DNA from: Halomonas denitrificans
GTDB taxonomy: Bacteria; Pseudomonadota; Gammaproteobacteria; Pseudomonadales; Halomonadaceae
DNA: 64,000 nucleotides
Reading direction: 5' to 3'
NCBI RefSeq assembly: GCF_003056305.1
Contig: NZ_PYVX01000001.1
Coordinates: forward strand, 682,001 to 746,000
The notes under the pieces are model-generated. The model saw only the letters and a list, made by a program, of their open reading frames with translations. It did no database searches and was not told where the DNA came from. Below, piece after piece: positions 1-8,567 of this stretch (position 1 is the stretch's first letter; each line of letters starts with the position of its first letter). Position numbers and translations under genes: made by a program.

Positions 1-1
1 C

Positions 2-895
2 CTGCTGTTCCTGGGCACCAACCTGGCGGTGATCCTGGTGGCCAGCATCACCCTGCGCCTGCTGGGGGTGGAGAGCTACCTGAACGCCCAGGGCATGAAC
101 TTCAATGCCCTGCTGATCTTCTGCTTCATCTTCGGCATGGCCGGCTCGATGATCTCGCTGTTCATCTCCAAGTGGATGGCCAAGCGCTCGACCGGCACCG
201 TGGTGATCGAATCGCCCAGCAACTCCACCGAGCAGTGGCTGCTCGATACCGTGGGTGAGCTCGCCCGCGAGGCCGGCATCAAGATGCCGGAGGTGGGCAT
301 CTTCCCTGCCCAGCAGTCCAACGCCTTCGCCACCGGCTGGAACAAGGACGACGCCCTGGTGGCGGTCTCGGCCGGCCTGCTCAACCGCATGCGCCCCGAG
401 GAGGTGCGGGCGGTGCTGGCCCACGAGATCGGCCACGTCGCGAACGGCGACATGGTGACCCTGGCGCTGGTGCAGGGGGTGCTCAACACCTTCGTGATGT
501 TCTTCGCTCGGGTGGTCGCCCACCTGATCGACGGCTTCCTGAAGAGTCGCAGCGACGGCGAGGGCGGCCTCGGGTTCATGGGCTACTTCGCGGTGGTGAT
601 CGTCGCCGAGATCGTCTTCGGCCTGATCGCCTCGGCCATCGTCGCCTGGTTCTCGCGCTTCCGGGAGTACCGGGCCGACAGCGCCGGCGCTCAGCTCGCC
701 GGCAGCGGCGCCATGATCAATGCCCTGGCACGGCTCAAGGCCGAGACCGAGATGCCCGACCAGATGCCGGATACACTGCGGGCCATGGCCATCACCAAGG
801 GCCAGACGCGCTCGCTGATGGAGCGGATGTTCGCCAGCCACCCGCCGCTGGACGATCGCATCCGCGCGCTGAAGGAAGCCGCCTACCGGCAGTGA
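2..895 (+). CDS. htpX: Protease HtpX, 5' end outside window
   Basis: Membrane-embedded M48-family zinc metalloprotease that degrades damaged or misfolded inner-membrane proteins. The open frame runs in from position 2, so the initiator methionine and the first few residues lie upstream of the window. The visible part starts inside the first transmembrane segment. The zinc motif HEIGH is clear in '[12 protein letters not shown]', and the downstream glutamate region '[15 protein letters not shown]' supplies the third ligand. Hydrophobic segments flank the catalytic domain as in HtpX. The tail ends with the family-typical '[12 protein letters not shown]'. A strong terminator follows 26 bases after the stop. 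HtpX is usually a heat-shock or Cpx-type gene, but the promoter is not in view. Confidence 0.95.
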   Translation: MLFLGTNLAVILVASITLRLLGVESYLNAQGMNFNALLIFCFIFGMAGSMISLFISKWMAKRSTGTVVIESPSNSTEQWLLDTVGELAREAGIKMPEVGIFPAQQSNAFATGWNKDDALVAVSAGLLNRMRPEEVRAVLAHEIGHVANGDMVTLALVQGVLNTFVMFFARVVAHLIDGFLKSRSDGEGGLGFMGYFAVVIVAEIVFGLIASAIVAWFSRFREYRADSAGAQLAGSGAMINALARLKAETEMPDQMPDTLRAMAITKGQTRSLMERMFASHPPLDDRIRALKEAAYRQ

Positions 896-920
896 GTTGG
901 CTTCGCACAGCAGTTCCGAA

Positions 921-960
921 AACGACAGCAGGCCCGCCATTCGGCGGGCCTGCTGTCGTT
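921..960. terminator. Terminator shared by htpX and pdxB
   Basis: A perfect 18-bp inverted repeat (921-938 and 943-960) with a 4-base loop (ATTC) lies between two convergent genes. It starts with AA and ends with TT, so it can act in both directions. Confidence 0.85.
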
Positions 961-976
961 GGGGCCAGGGCCGTCC

Positions 977-2152
977 TCAGCCGGCGGCGATCCGAAAGCC
1001 CGCACCTGCGAGCAGCGGCTGCAGTTCCCGCGCGCCGTCGCACAGGGCGATCTCGAGGGAGGCGGCCTCCCGACGCAGCGGGTAGCGGGCCCGGCAACCG
1101 TCGAAGCCCTTGGCCATGCCCTGGCGGCGCGCCTCGCGGTGCAGGCCGTCGTGGTCGCGGCGCGGATCATAGACGGCGCGCAGGCAGAGCCGCAGCGCCT
1201 CCTCGGGCGTGAGGCCGCCGTCGAGGGCCAGCCGCGCCACCGGCGGCGGCGGCGCCAGGTCATCGAGGCTCAGGCGCGCCGGCAGGCCGACGTGATGGGC
1301 CAGGGCGCGGTAGATGTGATGGGTGCCGCGCAGCTTGCCGTCCAGGCTGTAGCCGGCGATGTGCGGCGTGGCGATCTCGGCGAGATCGGCCAGGGCGGCA
1401 TCGATGGCCGGCTCCTGCTCCCAGACGTCGAGCACCGCCGTGATATCGCCCTGCCCCGCCAGGCGCTGGCGCAGCGCCCGGCCGTCGACGCAGTCGCCGC
1501 GCCCGGCATTGAGCAGCAGCGTGCCCGGGGCCAGGGCCGCGAGGCGCTGGGCATCCAGCAGGTGACGGGTGGCGTGGGGCCCCTCGCTCACCAGCGGCGT
1601 GTGCAGGCAGAGCACGTCGCACTCGTCGATCAGGGTGTCCAGATCGTGGAAGCGAGCCAGGTCCTCGGCCTCGATGCCCTCTGCTTCCACCCTGGGCGGG
1701 TCGCAGGCCAGGCAGTCGATGCCCATGGCGGTGAGCCGCGAAAGCAGCCGCCCGCCGACGTTGCCGACGCCGACGATGCCGACGCGGCGCTCGAGGAGCC
1801 GGAAGTCGTGGCGCTCGGCCAGGGTCGCGAGGCTTGCCAGCACATAGTCGACCACCGCCTCGGCGTTGCAGCCGGGGGCGCTGGCAAAGGCGATGCCGTG
1901 ATCGGCCAGGGCCCGCTGGTCGACGTGATCGGTGCCGATGGTGCAGGTGCCGACGAAGCGCAGCGGCGAGCCCGCGCGCCGCGCCTCGGCGATCAGCGCC
2001 GCATCGACCCGGGTGATGGAGCGCACCACCATGGCATCGGCCGCGGCGAGGGTGGCCGGGACGATCTCGCGCCCCGGCACGCGGATCACCTCGCCCAGGG
2101 CGCCGAAGCAGGCCTCGGCGGCGGGAACATTGGCATCGACGACGATTTTCAT
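977..2152 (-). CDS. pdxB: Erythronate-4-phosphate dehydrogenase
   Basis: Oxidises 4-phospho-D-erythronate in the DXP-dependent branch of pyridoxal 5'-phosphate synthesis. The 391-residue protein starts MKIVVDANVP, typical of PdxB, and has the D-2-hydroxyacid dehydrogenase layout. The Rossmann motif 'VGIVGVGNVGGRL' is central, 'VDGRALRQRL' follows, the catalytic-His segment 'TPHIAGYSLDGK' comes next, and a PdxB-specific C-terminal dimerisation region ends the protein. The frame stays open far upstream of 2152, but the ATG at 2152 is preceded by AGGAG and begins the conserved N-terminus, so it is the start used here. The gene is convergent with htpX and divergent from the small gene at 2270. 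Confidence 0.95.
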   Translation of the reverse strand: MKIVVDANVPAAEACFGALGEVIRVPGREIVPATLAAADAMVVRSITRVDAALIAEARRAGSPLRFVGTCTIGTDHVDQRALADHGIAFASAPGCNAEAVVDYVLASLATLAERHDFRLLERRVGIVGVGNVGGRLLSRLTAMGIDCLACDPPRVEAEGIEAEDLARFHDLDTLIDECDVLCLHTPLVSEGPHATRHLLDAQRLAALAPGTLLLNAGRGDCVDGRALRQRLAGQGDITAVLDVWEQEPAIDAALADLAEIATPHIAGYSLDGKLRGTHHIYRALAHHVGLPARLSLDDLAPPPPVARLALDGGLTPEEALRLCLRAVYDPRRDHDGLHREARRQGMAKGFDGCRARYPLRREAASLEIALCDGARELQPLLAGAGFRIAAG

Positions 2153-2183
2153 GGGGGACTCCTGACTTCCACAGCGCTGCGAC

Positions 2184-2211
2184 TTGTTCAGTGTGCCCAA
2201 GCCCTTACAAT
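2184..2211 (+). promoter_or_regulatory. Putative sigma-70 promoter for the WGR-like gene
   Basis: TTGTTC (2184-2189) and TACAAT (2206-2211) are separated by 16 bases in the pdxB/WGR-like intergenic region, about 58 bases upstream of the GTG start at 2270. Called by eye only. Confidence 0.45.
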
Positions 2212-2269
2212 ACCGCCATACGCCAACCGGGCGGCGCCGAGCGCGCCGCCCGCCACCTCTGGAGCTGCC

Positions 2270-2551
2270 GTGATCGTCCGCTGGGAAACCGACCATGACT
2301 ATGTGCTGGTGCATGTCCATCAGGACATGTTCGGCGACTGGATCTTCAGCCGCGCCTGGGGCCAGATCGGCACCCAGTTCGGCGGCCTGAAGCATCGCCT
2401 GGCCGACGACCACGCCCAGGCGATGATGTGGCTGGCCGACGAGGCCACCATCCTCAGCTCCCGCGGCTTTAGCAAGGTGCTGGAGGTGGAGGCCGAGAGC
2501 GCCGAGGGGCGCGACGCCGTCAGCCAGCTCTCGCTGCTGGATTCGCTCTAG
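2270..2551 (+). CDS. Small WGR-domain-like protein
   Basis: A 93-residue protein starting at GTG 2270, preceded by GGAG six bases upstream. Residues 3-70 read like a single WGR domain: a strand (about 11-17), then 'FSRAWGQIGTQFGG' with WGQ in place of the signature Trp-Gly-Arg, then a helix and a 'RGFSKV' end that matches the family's closing 'KGY' stretch. WGR domains occur in PARPs, MolR-like proteins and many small bacterial proteins, where they are thought to bind nucleic acid. No catalytic domain is attached here. The specific role is unknown. The gene has its own putative promoter and is followed 18 bases later by the end of the convergent glutaredoxin-like gene. Confidence 0.6.
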   Translation: MIVRWETDHDYVLVHVHQDMFGDWIFSRAWGQIGTQFGGLKHRLADDHAQAMMWLADEATILSSRGFSKVLEVEAESAEGRDAVSQLSLLDSL

Positions 2552-2569
2552 GCGCGCTCGGCCCGCTCT

Positions 2570-2929
2570 TCACCCCAGGTAGCGACGCCCGCCGCGCAGG
2601 GTCGCGCCCTGCGCCGCCCTCGCCGTCTCCCCGGGCGGCGCCTCGCCGTTCAGCCGACGCTGCAGCCCCTGCCAGGCCGCCTCGTCCCGCCAGCCCCGCG
2701 CCGCCAGCCAGGCGGCCAGGCGCTCGGGCTGCATGCCGCGGTCGAGCTCCTCCCCCACCTCGTCCACCAGCACCGGAATGCGCACCCCGTAACGTTCGAC
2801 CAGGGCGTCATCGTCGCTGATCTCGACCCGCTCGAGGCGGTACGGCACGGCGCAGAGGGTCGCGAGCAGCGCCTCGAGCTGCTCGCAGAGATGACACCCC
2901 AGGGTGGTGTAGAGCCTCAGGCGGATCAT
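2570..2929 (-). CDS. Glutaredoxin-family (DUF836-like) thiol protein
   Basis: A 119-residue protein with a thioredoxin-fold N-terminus carrying 'TLGCHLCEQ', a CxxC redox motif in the position used by glutaredoxins. The cis-proline region 'YGVRIPVLVDE' follows. The C-terminal third is Arg/Gly-rich and probably not part of the fold. The ATG overlaps the rlmKL stop by 4 bases (ATGA), so the two are almost certainly translationally coupled. A short glutaredoxin-like gene next to rlmKL is also found in Pseudomonas, as far as I recall. The substrate is unknown. Confidence 0.8.
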   Translation of the reverse strand: MIRLRLYTTLGCHLCEQLEALLATLCAVPYRLERVEISDDDALVERYGVRIPVLVDEVGEELDRGMQPERLAAWLAARGWRDEAAWQGLQRRLNGEAPPGETARAAQGATLRGGRRYLG

Positions 2930-5157
2930 GCGTCCTCCCGGTGGCGGATCAGGAAGCAGTGATGCAGGTCCGGGCGGCGTGTGAAGTCCGGATCGAACGT
3001 CTTCGCCGAGATCTCCTCGACCCGGTACTGCTCGGCCAGGTCCGCATCGAGCTTGAAGCGCCGCTGGTTGTTGGAGAACACCAGGGTGCCGCCGGGCGCC
3101 AGGCGCGCCATGGCCAGGCGCACCAGCCGGCCGTGATCGCGCTGCACGTCCAGGGTATCGGCCATCTTCTTCGAGTTGGAGAAGGTCGGCGGATCCATGA
3201 AGATCAGGTCGAACTGGCCGCCGGCAGTCTCGAGCCAGCGCAGGCAGTCGTCGCGCACCACCCGGTGGCGGCTCGGGTCGAGCCGGTTGAGGGCGAAGTT
3301 GTCCCGCGCCCACTCCAGGTAGGTGTTGGAGAGATCGACGCTGACGCTCTCGCTGGCGCCGCCCGGCTCGGCGCCCTCCTTCTGCGGCCCCAGGGCCGCC
3401 TGCACGGTGGCGGTGGCGGTGTAGCAGAAGAGGTTGAGGAAGCGCTTGCCGACGGCCATCTCGCCGAGCATGCGCCGCACCGGCCGGTGATCGAGGAACA
3501 GGCCGGTGTCCAGGTAGTCGCGCAGGTTGACCCACAGCCGCGCCTGCCCCTCGCGCACCTCGAAACGCTCGCCGCTGGCCGCCTGCTTGCGGTACTGCTC
3601 CTTGCCGCTCTGCCGCTCGCGGCGCTTGATCACCACGCGACTAGAGTCGATGCCGAGCACCTCGGGGATCACGCCAAGCGCCTCGAAGAGGCGCTTCTGG
3701 GCCTGGGCGGCATCCACGGAGCGGGGCGGCGCGTACTCCTGCACGTGCACGCGATCGCCGTAGACGTCGATGGCCAGGGCGTATTCCGGCATGTCTGCGT
3801 CATAGAGCCGGTAGCACGGCTCGCCGCTCTTCTTGAGCCACTTCTTGAGCCGCTTGCGGTTCTTCTCCAGGCGATTGGCGAACATCTGCGCGCCCTCGGA
3901 GCGTGCCGGGGGCGCCTTGGCGGCGTCGCCCGCTCCCTCGCCTTGCCCCGCGGCATCGCCCTCGCCCCGCTCGGGAATCGCCATCAGCAGGAGCCGAGCG
4001 TCCAGCGGGCCGTTCTTCAGCGAGTAGTGCTTGTGGGCGCGCAGCCCGATGCGGTGCCCCAGGTCCGGGTTGGCGGTGAACACGGCCAGCCGCCAGCCCG
4101 GGAAGGCCGCCTTGACCCGCTCGCCGAGCTGGGCGTAGAGCGACACCAGCTGCGGCAGCTCGCCGAGGCGCTCGCCGTAGGGCGGGTTGGTCATCACCAG
4201 CCCGCGGGGCGTGTCGGGCAGCCCCTCGGGGCGCGAAAGCCCGGTCAGGGCGGCGCCCTCGAGCTCGATCAGCGCCGGCACGCCGGCGCGCATGGCGTTG
4301 GCCTTGGCCGCCGCCAGCGCGGGGGGGCTCTCGTCGAAGCCGTACAGCCGCGAGCGGCAGCGCTTGCGCCCGATGCTCGCCCGCGCCTCGGCCTCACGCC
4401 TGAGCTCGCGCCAGCAGGACTCGTCGTGGCCGGCCCAGCCGTGGAAGCCGAAGCGCTCGCGGGCGAGCCCCGGGGCGATGTCGGCGGCCATCAGGGCGGC
4501 CTCGATCAGCAGCGTGCCGGCACCGCACAGCGGGTCGACCAGCGGCGCGCCCTCCTTGGCCAGCGCCGGCCAGCCGGCACGCACCAGCAGGGCGGCGGCC
4601 AGGTTCTCCTTGAGCGGGGCATGGCCGACGTCGCGCCGATAGCCGCGGCGGTGCAGGCTGTCCCCCGAGAGGTCCACCCCCAGGGTCAGCCGGCCGCGGT
4701 GCAGGTGGGCATAGAGGCGCAGGTCGGGGCTGCGTGTGTCGATATCGGGTCGCGGCCGCGCCTCGGCGTGGAGGCGATCCACCACCCCGTCCTTCACGGT
4801 CTGGGCGCCGAAGCGGGTGTGGCGGATCGCCTCGGCGCGGCCGTGGAAATCCACGGCCAGGGTCTTGCCGGGGGCGAGGTGGTCGCGCCAGTCGATGGCC
4901 GCGGCGGCGGCGCGCAGCGCCTCGGGCGTCTCGATGCCCTCCTCCCGGGCCAGGCAGAGCACCACCCGGTTGGCCAGCCGCGACCAGAGGCAGGCGCGGT
5001 AGGCGGTCTCGAGGCTGGCCTGGAAGAACACCCCGGCCACCGTGGTCTTGCCGGGGGTGGCGCCCAGCGCCGCCAGCTCGTCGGCCAGCAGCAGCTCGAT
5101 GCCCTTGGGGCAGGTCGCCAGGAAGTTGAGGGTGTGCGGAGCTTGCGGTTCGGTCAT
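2926..5157 (-). CDS. rlmL: Bifunctional 23S rRNA methyltransferase RlmKL
   Basis: A 743-residue fused enzyme that makes m2G2445 (N-terminal half, RlmL) and m7G2069 (C-terminal half, RlmK) in 23S rRNA. An N-terminal THUMP domain (about 1-160) is followed by a Rossmann methyltransferase with 'DPLCGAGTLLIEAALMA' (SAM site) and the guanine-N2 motif 'TNPPYGER'. The second methyltransferase (about 440-743) carries 'FLNLFCYTATATV' and 'MDPPTFSNSKKM'. A lower-complexity Gly/Glu/Ala-rich linker lies near residues 395-420. E. coli RlmL is about 700 residues. The start at 5157 matches the conserved beginning 'LNFLATCPKGIE'. It forms an operon with the downstream glutaredoxin-like gene. Confidence 0.95.
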   Translation of the reverse strand: MTEPQAPHTLNFLATCPKGIELLLADELAALGATPGKTTVAGVFFQASLETAYRACLWSRLANRVVLCLAREEGIETPEALRAAAAAIDWRDHLAPGKTLAVDFHGRAEAIRHTRFGAQTVKDGVVDRLHAEARPRPDIDTRSPDLRLYAHLHRGRLTLGVDLSGDSLHRRGYRRDVGHAPLKENLAAALLVRAGWPALAKEGAPLVDPLCGAGTLLIEAALMAADIAPGLARERFGFHGWAGHDESCWRELRREAEARASIGRKRCRSRLYGFDESPPALAAAKANAMRAGVPALIELEGAALTGLSRPEGLPDTPRGLVMTNPPYGERLGELPQLVSLYAQLGERVKAAFPGWRLAVFTANPDLGHRIGLRAHKHYSLKNGPLDARLLLMAIPERGEGDAAGQGEGAGDAAKAPPARSEGAQMFANRLEKNRKRLKKWLKKSGEPCYRLYDADMPEYALAIDVYGDRVHVQEYAPPRSVDAAQAQKRLFEALGVIPEVLGIDSSRVVIKRRERQSGKEQYRKQAASGERFEVREGQARLWVNLRDYLDTGLFLDHRPVRRMLGEMAVGKRFLNLFCYTATATVQAALGPQKEGAEPGGASESVSVDLSNTYLEWARDNFALNRLDPSRHRVVRDDCLRWLETAGGQFDLIFMDPPTFSNSKKMADTLDVQRDHGRLVRLAMARLAPGGTLVFSNNQRRFKLDADLAEQYRVEEISAKTFDPDFTRRPDLHHCFLIRHREDA

Positions 5158-5394
5158 GGCATATCCATCGGCGCGGCGTCAGGCCGGCATGGTGGCGTGA
5201 CGATCAGGTGAACGCCTTGTTACAAATCATCAGTCGACAATCGTCGTCATCTTGGGCTATCAATGACTGAGTAGCTACTGAATGACGCATGCGTTCCTGT
5301 CATCGGGTGGAGTGTCTTGGCGCTGCCGTGTTCGCACGGCTTGAACCTTCACGGCGTGTTTTGCACGGCATGTTTTCGCAGAAAGGGATCTTCG

Positions 5395-5514
5395 ATGAAC
5401 ATGAGCAATACAGTGCATGAACAACACGCTGGTCGCGCCACGATTGACGCCTCCCGAGCAAAACGAATCCGGTCTCGAGACCGGGTTCTCGTCGGTACCT
5501 TCATCAAGAGGTAG
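5395..5514 (+). CDS. Putative 39-residue upstream ORF of rmf
   Basis: ATG 5395 has a plausible ribosome site (AAGGGA) six bases upstream and opens a 39-codon frame rich in Arg and Lys toward its end (MNMSNTVHEQ... GTFIKR). It stops at TAG 5512-5514, only four bases before the rmf ATG. The AGAGG that should serve as the rmf Shine-Dalgarno lies inside the last codons of this ORF, so its translation would run directly across the rmf initiation site. I do not recognise the peptide. It may be a regulatory leader peptide, or simply an open frame in the rmf 5' leader. Confidence 0.35.
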   Translation: MNMSNTVHEQHAGRATIDASRAKRIRSRDRVLVGTFIKR

Positions 5515-5518
5515 TCCA

Positions 5519-5725
5519 ATGAAACGACAGAAACGTGATCGCTTCCAGCGTGCCTATGTTCATGGGTACAAGGCGGGTCTCTCGGGTCGTTCCCGCGATG
5601 AGTGTCCCAGCCAGGATATCAATCTACGCGAGTACTGGATGAGCGGTTGGCGTGAAGGTCGTGGGGATCAATGGTCCGGCATGACGGGTGTCTCAGGCAT
5701 TCACAAGAACCCCATGGTGGTGTGA
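5519..5725 (+). CDS. rmf: Ribosome modulation factor Rmf
   Basis: A small basic protein that binds 70S ribosomes in stationary phase and drives their dimerisation to 100S hibernating particles. The N-terminus MKRQKRDR is identical to that of E. coli Rmf, followed by 'GYKAGLSGRS', the conserved 'CPSQDINLREYW' and 'GWREGR'. At 68 residues it is longer than the 55-residue E. coli protein because of a C-terminal extension 'SGMTGVSGIHKNPMVV'. The frame is open further upstream, but ATG 5519 is the homologous start, with AGAGG six bases before it. A Rho-independent terminator follows at 5778. Expression is expected to be growth-phase dependent, from family knowledge. Confidence 0.95.
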   Translation: MKRQKRDRFQRAYVHGYKAGLSGRSRDECPSQDINLREYWMSGWREGRGDQWSGMTGVSGIHKNPMVV

Positions 5726-5777
5726 CCCCGACTCCCCGGGTCATCAATCCATCGTCGGTGATGACGACGAACCCCTC

Positions 5778-5805
5778 AAGCCCATGGCCCTGCCATGGGC
5801 TTTTT
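5778..5805 (+). terminator. Rho-independent terminator of rmf
   Basis: An 11-bp perfect stem (5778-5788 with 5792-5802), a 3-base loop and a T-run. It lies between rmf and the convergent pyrD. Confidence 0.85.
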
Positions 5806-5837
5806 CGTGCGCGGGTGCCGCTCATGCCGCCCGCCCC

Positions 5838-6863
5838 TCAGGCCTGGCCCGAACGGTCCCGGAGCGCCCGGGCGCACTCGCCCACCAGCGCCGGGCCGCG
5901 ATAGATGAAGCCCGAATAGAGCTGCACCAGATCGGCCCCGGCCGCCACCTTGCCCAGCGCCGCCTCACCGCTGTCGATGCCGCCCACGCCGATGATCGGC
6001 ATGTCGGGCAGGCGTCGGCGCAGCTCGCGGATCACCGCGTTGGAGGGCTCGAGCACCGGTCGCCCGGAGAGCCCGCCCTGCTCGTCGGCGTGGGCCAGTC
6101 CCGCCACCGCCTCGCGGGCGATCGTGGTGTTGGTGGCGATCACCGCGTCGATGGAGTTGGCCTCGAGGGCCGCGGCCACCAGCCCGACCTCGTCGGCGCT
6201 CATGTCCGGGGCAATCTTGACCGCCAGGGGCACGCGCCGCCCGCTCTCGCGATCGAGCCGGCGCCCCTCCTCGCGCAGCGCCCCGAGCAGCGCATCGAGG
6301 TGCTCGCCGAACTGCAGGTTGCGCAGCCCCGGGGTGTTGGGCGAGGAGATGTTCACCGCGATGTAGTGGGCATGGGCGTGCACCTTGCCGAGGCAGGCCA
6401 GGTAGTCGTCCACCGCCTGCTCCACCGGGGTGGTCAGGTTCTTGCCGATGTTGATCCCGATCACGCCGTCGTAGCGGCTCGCCTTGACCCGGGCCACCAG
6501 GTGGTCGACCCCGGCATTGTTGAAGCCCATGCGGTTGATGATGGCGCCGGCTTCCGGCAGCCGGAACAGCCGCGGCTTGGGGTTGCCGTCCTGGGGCTTG
6601 GGCGTCACGGTGCCCACCTCGACGAAGCCGAACCCCAGCGCCCCCAGGGCATCGAGGTGGTCGGCGTTCTTGTCGAGCCCGGCGGCCAGGCCCACCCGAT
6701 TGGGAAAGCGCAGCCCCATCACCTCGACCGGGTCCTCGACCCGGCCCCCGCCCAGTCGCGCGGCCAGGCCCGCGCGGCCGGCCAGGTCCAGGGCGGAGAG
6801 CGCCATGCCGTGGGCGGTCTCGGCATCGAGACGAAACAGCAGCGAACGGGCAAGCGAGTACAT
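5838..6863 (-). CDS. pyrD: Dihydroorotate dehydrogenase (quinone)
   Basis: Membrane-associated class 2 DHODH, which oxidises dihydroorotate to orotate with quinone as acceptor in pyrimidine synthesis. The 341-residue length is typical. An N-terminal amphipathic segment ([10 protein letters not shown]) for membrane contact is followed by an FMN barrel with '[14 protein letters not shown]', '[13 protein letters not shown]', the catalytic-Ser region '[11 protein letters not shown]' and the phosphate-binding 'GVGGIDSG' near the C-terminus. The ATG at 6863 has GGAG upstream. The frame continues further upstream without conserved sequence. An extended -10 lies about 75 bases upstream. Confidence 0.96.
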   Translation of the reverse strand: MYSLARSLLFRLDAETAHGMALSALDLAGRAGLAARLGGGRVEDPVEVMGLRFPNRVGLAAGLDKNADHLDALGALGFGFVEVGTVTPKPQDGNPKPRLFRLPEAGAIINRMGFNNAGVDHLVARVKASRYDGVIGINIGKNLTTPVEQAVDDYLACLGKVHAHAHYIAVNISSPNTPGLRNLQFGEHLDALLGALREEGRRLDRESGRRVPLAVKIAPDMSADEVGLVAAALEANSIDAVIATNTTIAREAVAGLAHADEQGGLSGRPVLEPSNAVIRELRRRLPDMPIIGVGGIDSGEAALGKVAAGADLVQLYSGFIYRGPALVGECARALRDRSGQA

Positions 6864-6936
6864 GGCGGCTCCTGGACGGTGACGAGCGGTGGGGGCTGGG
6901 GCGAGGCCGCCGACGGCGCGGCGGCAGCGGGGCGAG

Positions 6937-6945
6937 AGTATACCA
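6937..6945 (-). promoter_or_regulatory. Extended -10 promoter of pyrD
   Basis: On the minus strand TGG-TATACT forms an extended -10 element (TGn plus a 5/6 Pribnow box) within otherwise extremely GC-rich DNA. The expected transcription start is about 6930, giving a leader of roughly 67 bases. No good -35 is visible, as expected for this promoter type. Confidence 0.55.
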
Positions 6946-7116
6946 GCCCCGCCGCCGCGAGACGACGCGCCCGCAACGGGACCCGAGCGGTCGGCGCGGC
7001 GGGTCACGGCTCCATCATCCGCGCCATTTGTGCTCTACTGGACGCTCACGAGTTCCCAACTCAGGACACCGCGAGGCGGCTCGCCCGCCTCGATGCACCA
7101 TTGCCAGGAAGCGCCC

Positions 7117-8469
7117 ATGACCGATACCACCGAGACACTCGAGCACCGCCTGTCGCGGATCCACCTGGCGCTGGAAAAGGAGCAACTGGAGGAGGTCGAC
7201 GATGTACTCTCCGACCTCGAGCCCGCGGAAGTGGCCCTGCTCCTGGAGTCGCTGCCCCCGGAGGCGCGCATCCGCCTGTGGGAGCGCGTGCCGGGCGAGA
7301 TCGACGGCGAGGTGCTGCTGCACGTGCACGACGAGGTGCGCGGCACCCTGATCGACGACATGGACCATGCCGAGATCGTCGCCGCCACGACCGGCCTGGA
7401 CACCACCGATCTGGCCGAGATCTTCGAGGACCTGCCCCAGCAGGTCGCCGCAGACATGCTGCGCTCCATGGACGCGCTGCAGCGCTCGCGCCTCCAGGAG
7501 ACCCTCTCCTTCGAGGAGGACAGCGCCGGGCGCCTGATGCGCACCGACACCATCGCCGTGCGCGCCGACGTCAGCCTGGAGACGGTACGCCGCTTCCTGC
7601 GCTGGAAGGAGGCCGTCCCCGACAACACCCACCTGCTGATGGTGGTGGACCGCGACGGCCGCTTCGTCGGCGTGCTGCCGCTGGCGCGGCTGGTCGCCAA
7701 CGACCCCGAGATGGCCGTGGCCGACCTGATGGACAGTGAGGTGGACAGCATCCAGGTGACCATGAAGTCGACCGACGTGGCCACCCTCTTCCAGACCCAC
7801 GACCTGACCTCCGCCCCGGTGGTCGACGAATCGGGCCTGCTGCTCGGGCGCATCATCATCGACGACATCGTCGACGTGATCCGCGAGAACTCCGAGCAGG
7901 CGCTGATGAACATGGCCGGCCTCGACGAGGAGGAGGACCTCTTCGCCCCGGTGATGCCCAGCGCCAAGCGCCGCGCCGTGTGGCTCGGCATCAACCTGCT
8001 GACGGCCTTCCTGGCCGCCTGGGTGATCGGCCGCTTCGAGGCGGCCCTGGACCAGATCGTCGCCCTGGCAGTGCTGATGCCGATCGTCGCCAGCATGGGC
8101 GGCATCGCCGGCAGCCAGACCCTGACTCTCGCGATCCGCGGCCTGGCGCTCGGGCAGATCAGCCGCACCAACAGCCAGTGGCTGCTGCGCAAGGAGATCG
8201 GCATCGCCGCCCTCAACGGCGTGCTGTGGTCGCTGGTGGTGGCCGTGCTGGCGGTGGTGTGGTTCGAAAGCGTCGCCATCGGCGTCATCATCGCCGCCGC
8301 GCTGGTCATCAACATGCTGGCGGCCGGCATCGCCGGCATCGTCATCCCGCTGCTGCTCAAGCGCGCGGGCATCGACCCGGCGCTGTCGGGCTCGGTGATC
8401 CTGACCACGGTGACCGACGTGGTGGGCTTCATGTCCTTCCTTGGCCTCGCCACCGTGTTCCTGCTCTAG
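7117..8469 (+). CDS. mgtE: Magnesium transporter MgtE
   Basis: A homodimeric Mg2+ channel gated by its cytosolic domain. The 450-residue protein has the canonical order: an acidic N-domain of helical repeats (about 1-130, with 'LAEIFEDLPQQVAADML'), two CBS domains (about 135-255), a connecting plug helix ('NMAGLDEEEDLFAP') and five transmembrane helices. The signature pore region 'MPIVASMGGIAGSQTLTLAIRGLALG' is present in segments near residues 320-345. The ATG at 7117 is preceded by AGGAAG. An in-frame ATG at 7093 lacks such a site. I see no M-box-like leader in the 250 bases upstream, but recognising one by eye is unreliable. Confidence 0.95.
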   Translation: MTDTTETLEHRLSRIHLALEKEQLEEVDDVLSDLEPAEVALLLESLPPEARIRLWERVPGEIDGEVLLHVHDEVRGTLIDDMDHAEIVAATTGLDTTDLAEIFEDLPQQVAADMLRSMDALQRSRLQETLSFEEDSAGRLMRTDTIAVRADVSLETVRRFLRWKEAVPDNTHLLMVVDRDGRFVGVLPLARLVANDPEMAVADLMDSEVDSIQVTMKSTDVATLFQTHDLTSAPVVDESGLLLGRIIIDDIVDVIRENSEQALMNMAGLDEEEDLFAPVMPSAKRRAVWLGINLLTAFLAAWVIGRFEAALDQIVALAVLMPIVASMGGIAGSQTLTLAIRGLALGQISRTNSQWLLRKEIGIAALNGVLWSLVVAVLAVVWFESVAIGVIIAAALVINMLAAGIAGIVIPLLLKRAGIDPALSGSVILTTVTDVVGFMSFLGLATVFLL

Positions 8470-8498
8470 ACGCCCGCGCGAGACGCGCCTCCCAGACG

Positions 8499-8529
8499 CA
8501 CGAAACCCCGCCGCTGGCGGGGTTTCGTG
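8499..8529. terminator. Terminator between mgtE and NAD-GDH
   Basis: A perfect 14-bp stem (8499-8512 with 8516-8529) with a 3-base loop lies between convergent genes. The AAA/TTT arms give a weak T-tract in each direction. Confidence 0.8.
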
Positions 8530-8567
8530 TCTTCAGGGCCTGGCAACATCAGGCGCGATGGGACGGA

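Noticed and set aside
2941-5211. 756-residue open frame opposite rlmKL
   Set aside because: Shadow of rlmKL, with low-complexity composition and no ribosome site.
6864-7116. Mg2+-sensing riboswitch before mgtE
   Set aside because: No M-box-like stems recognised by eye. A covariance-model search would be needed to exclude it.
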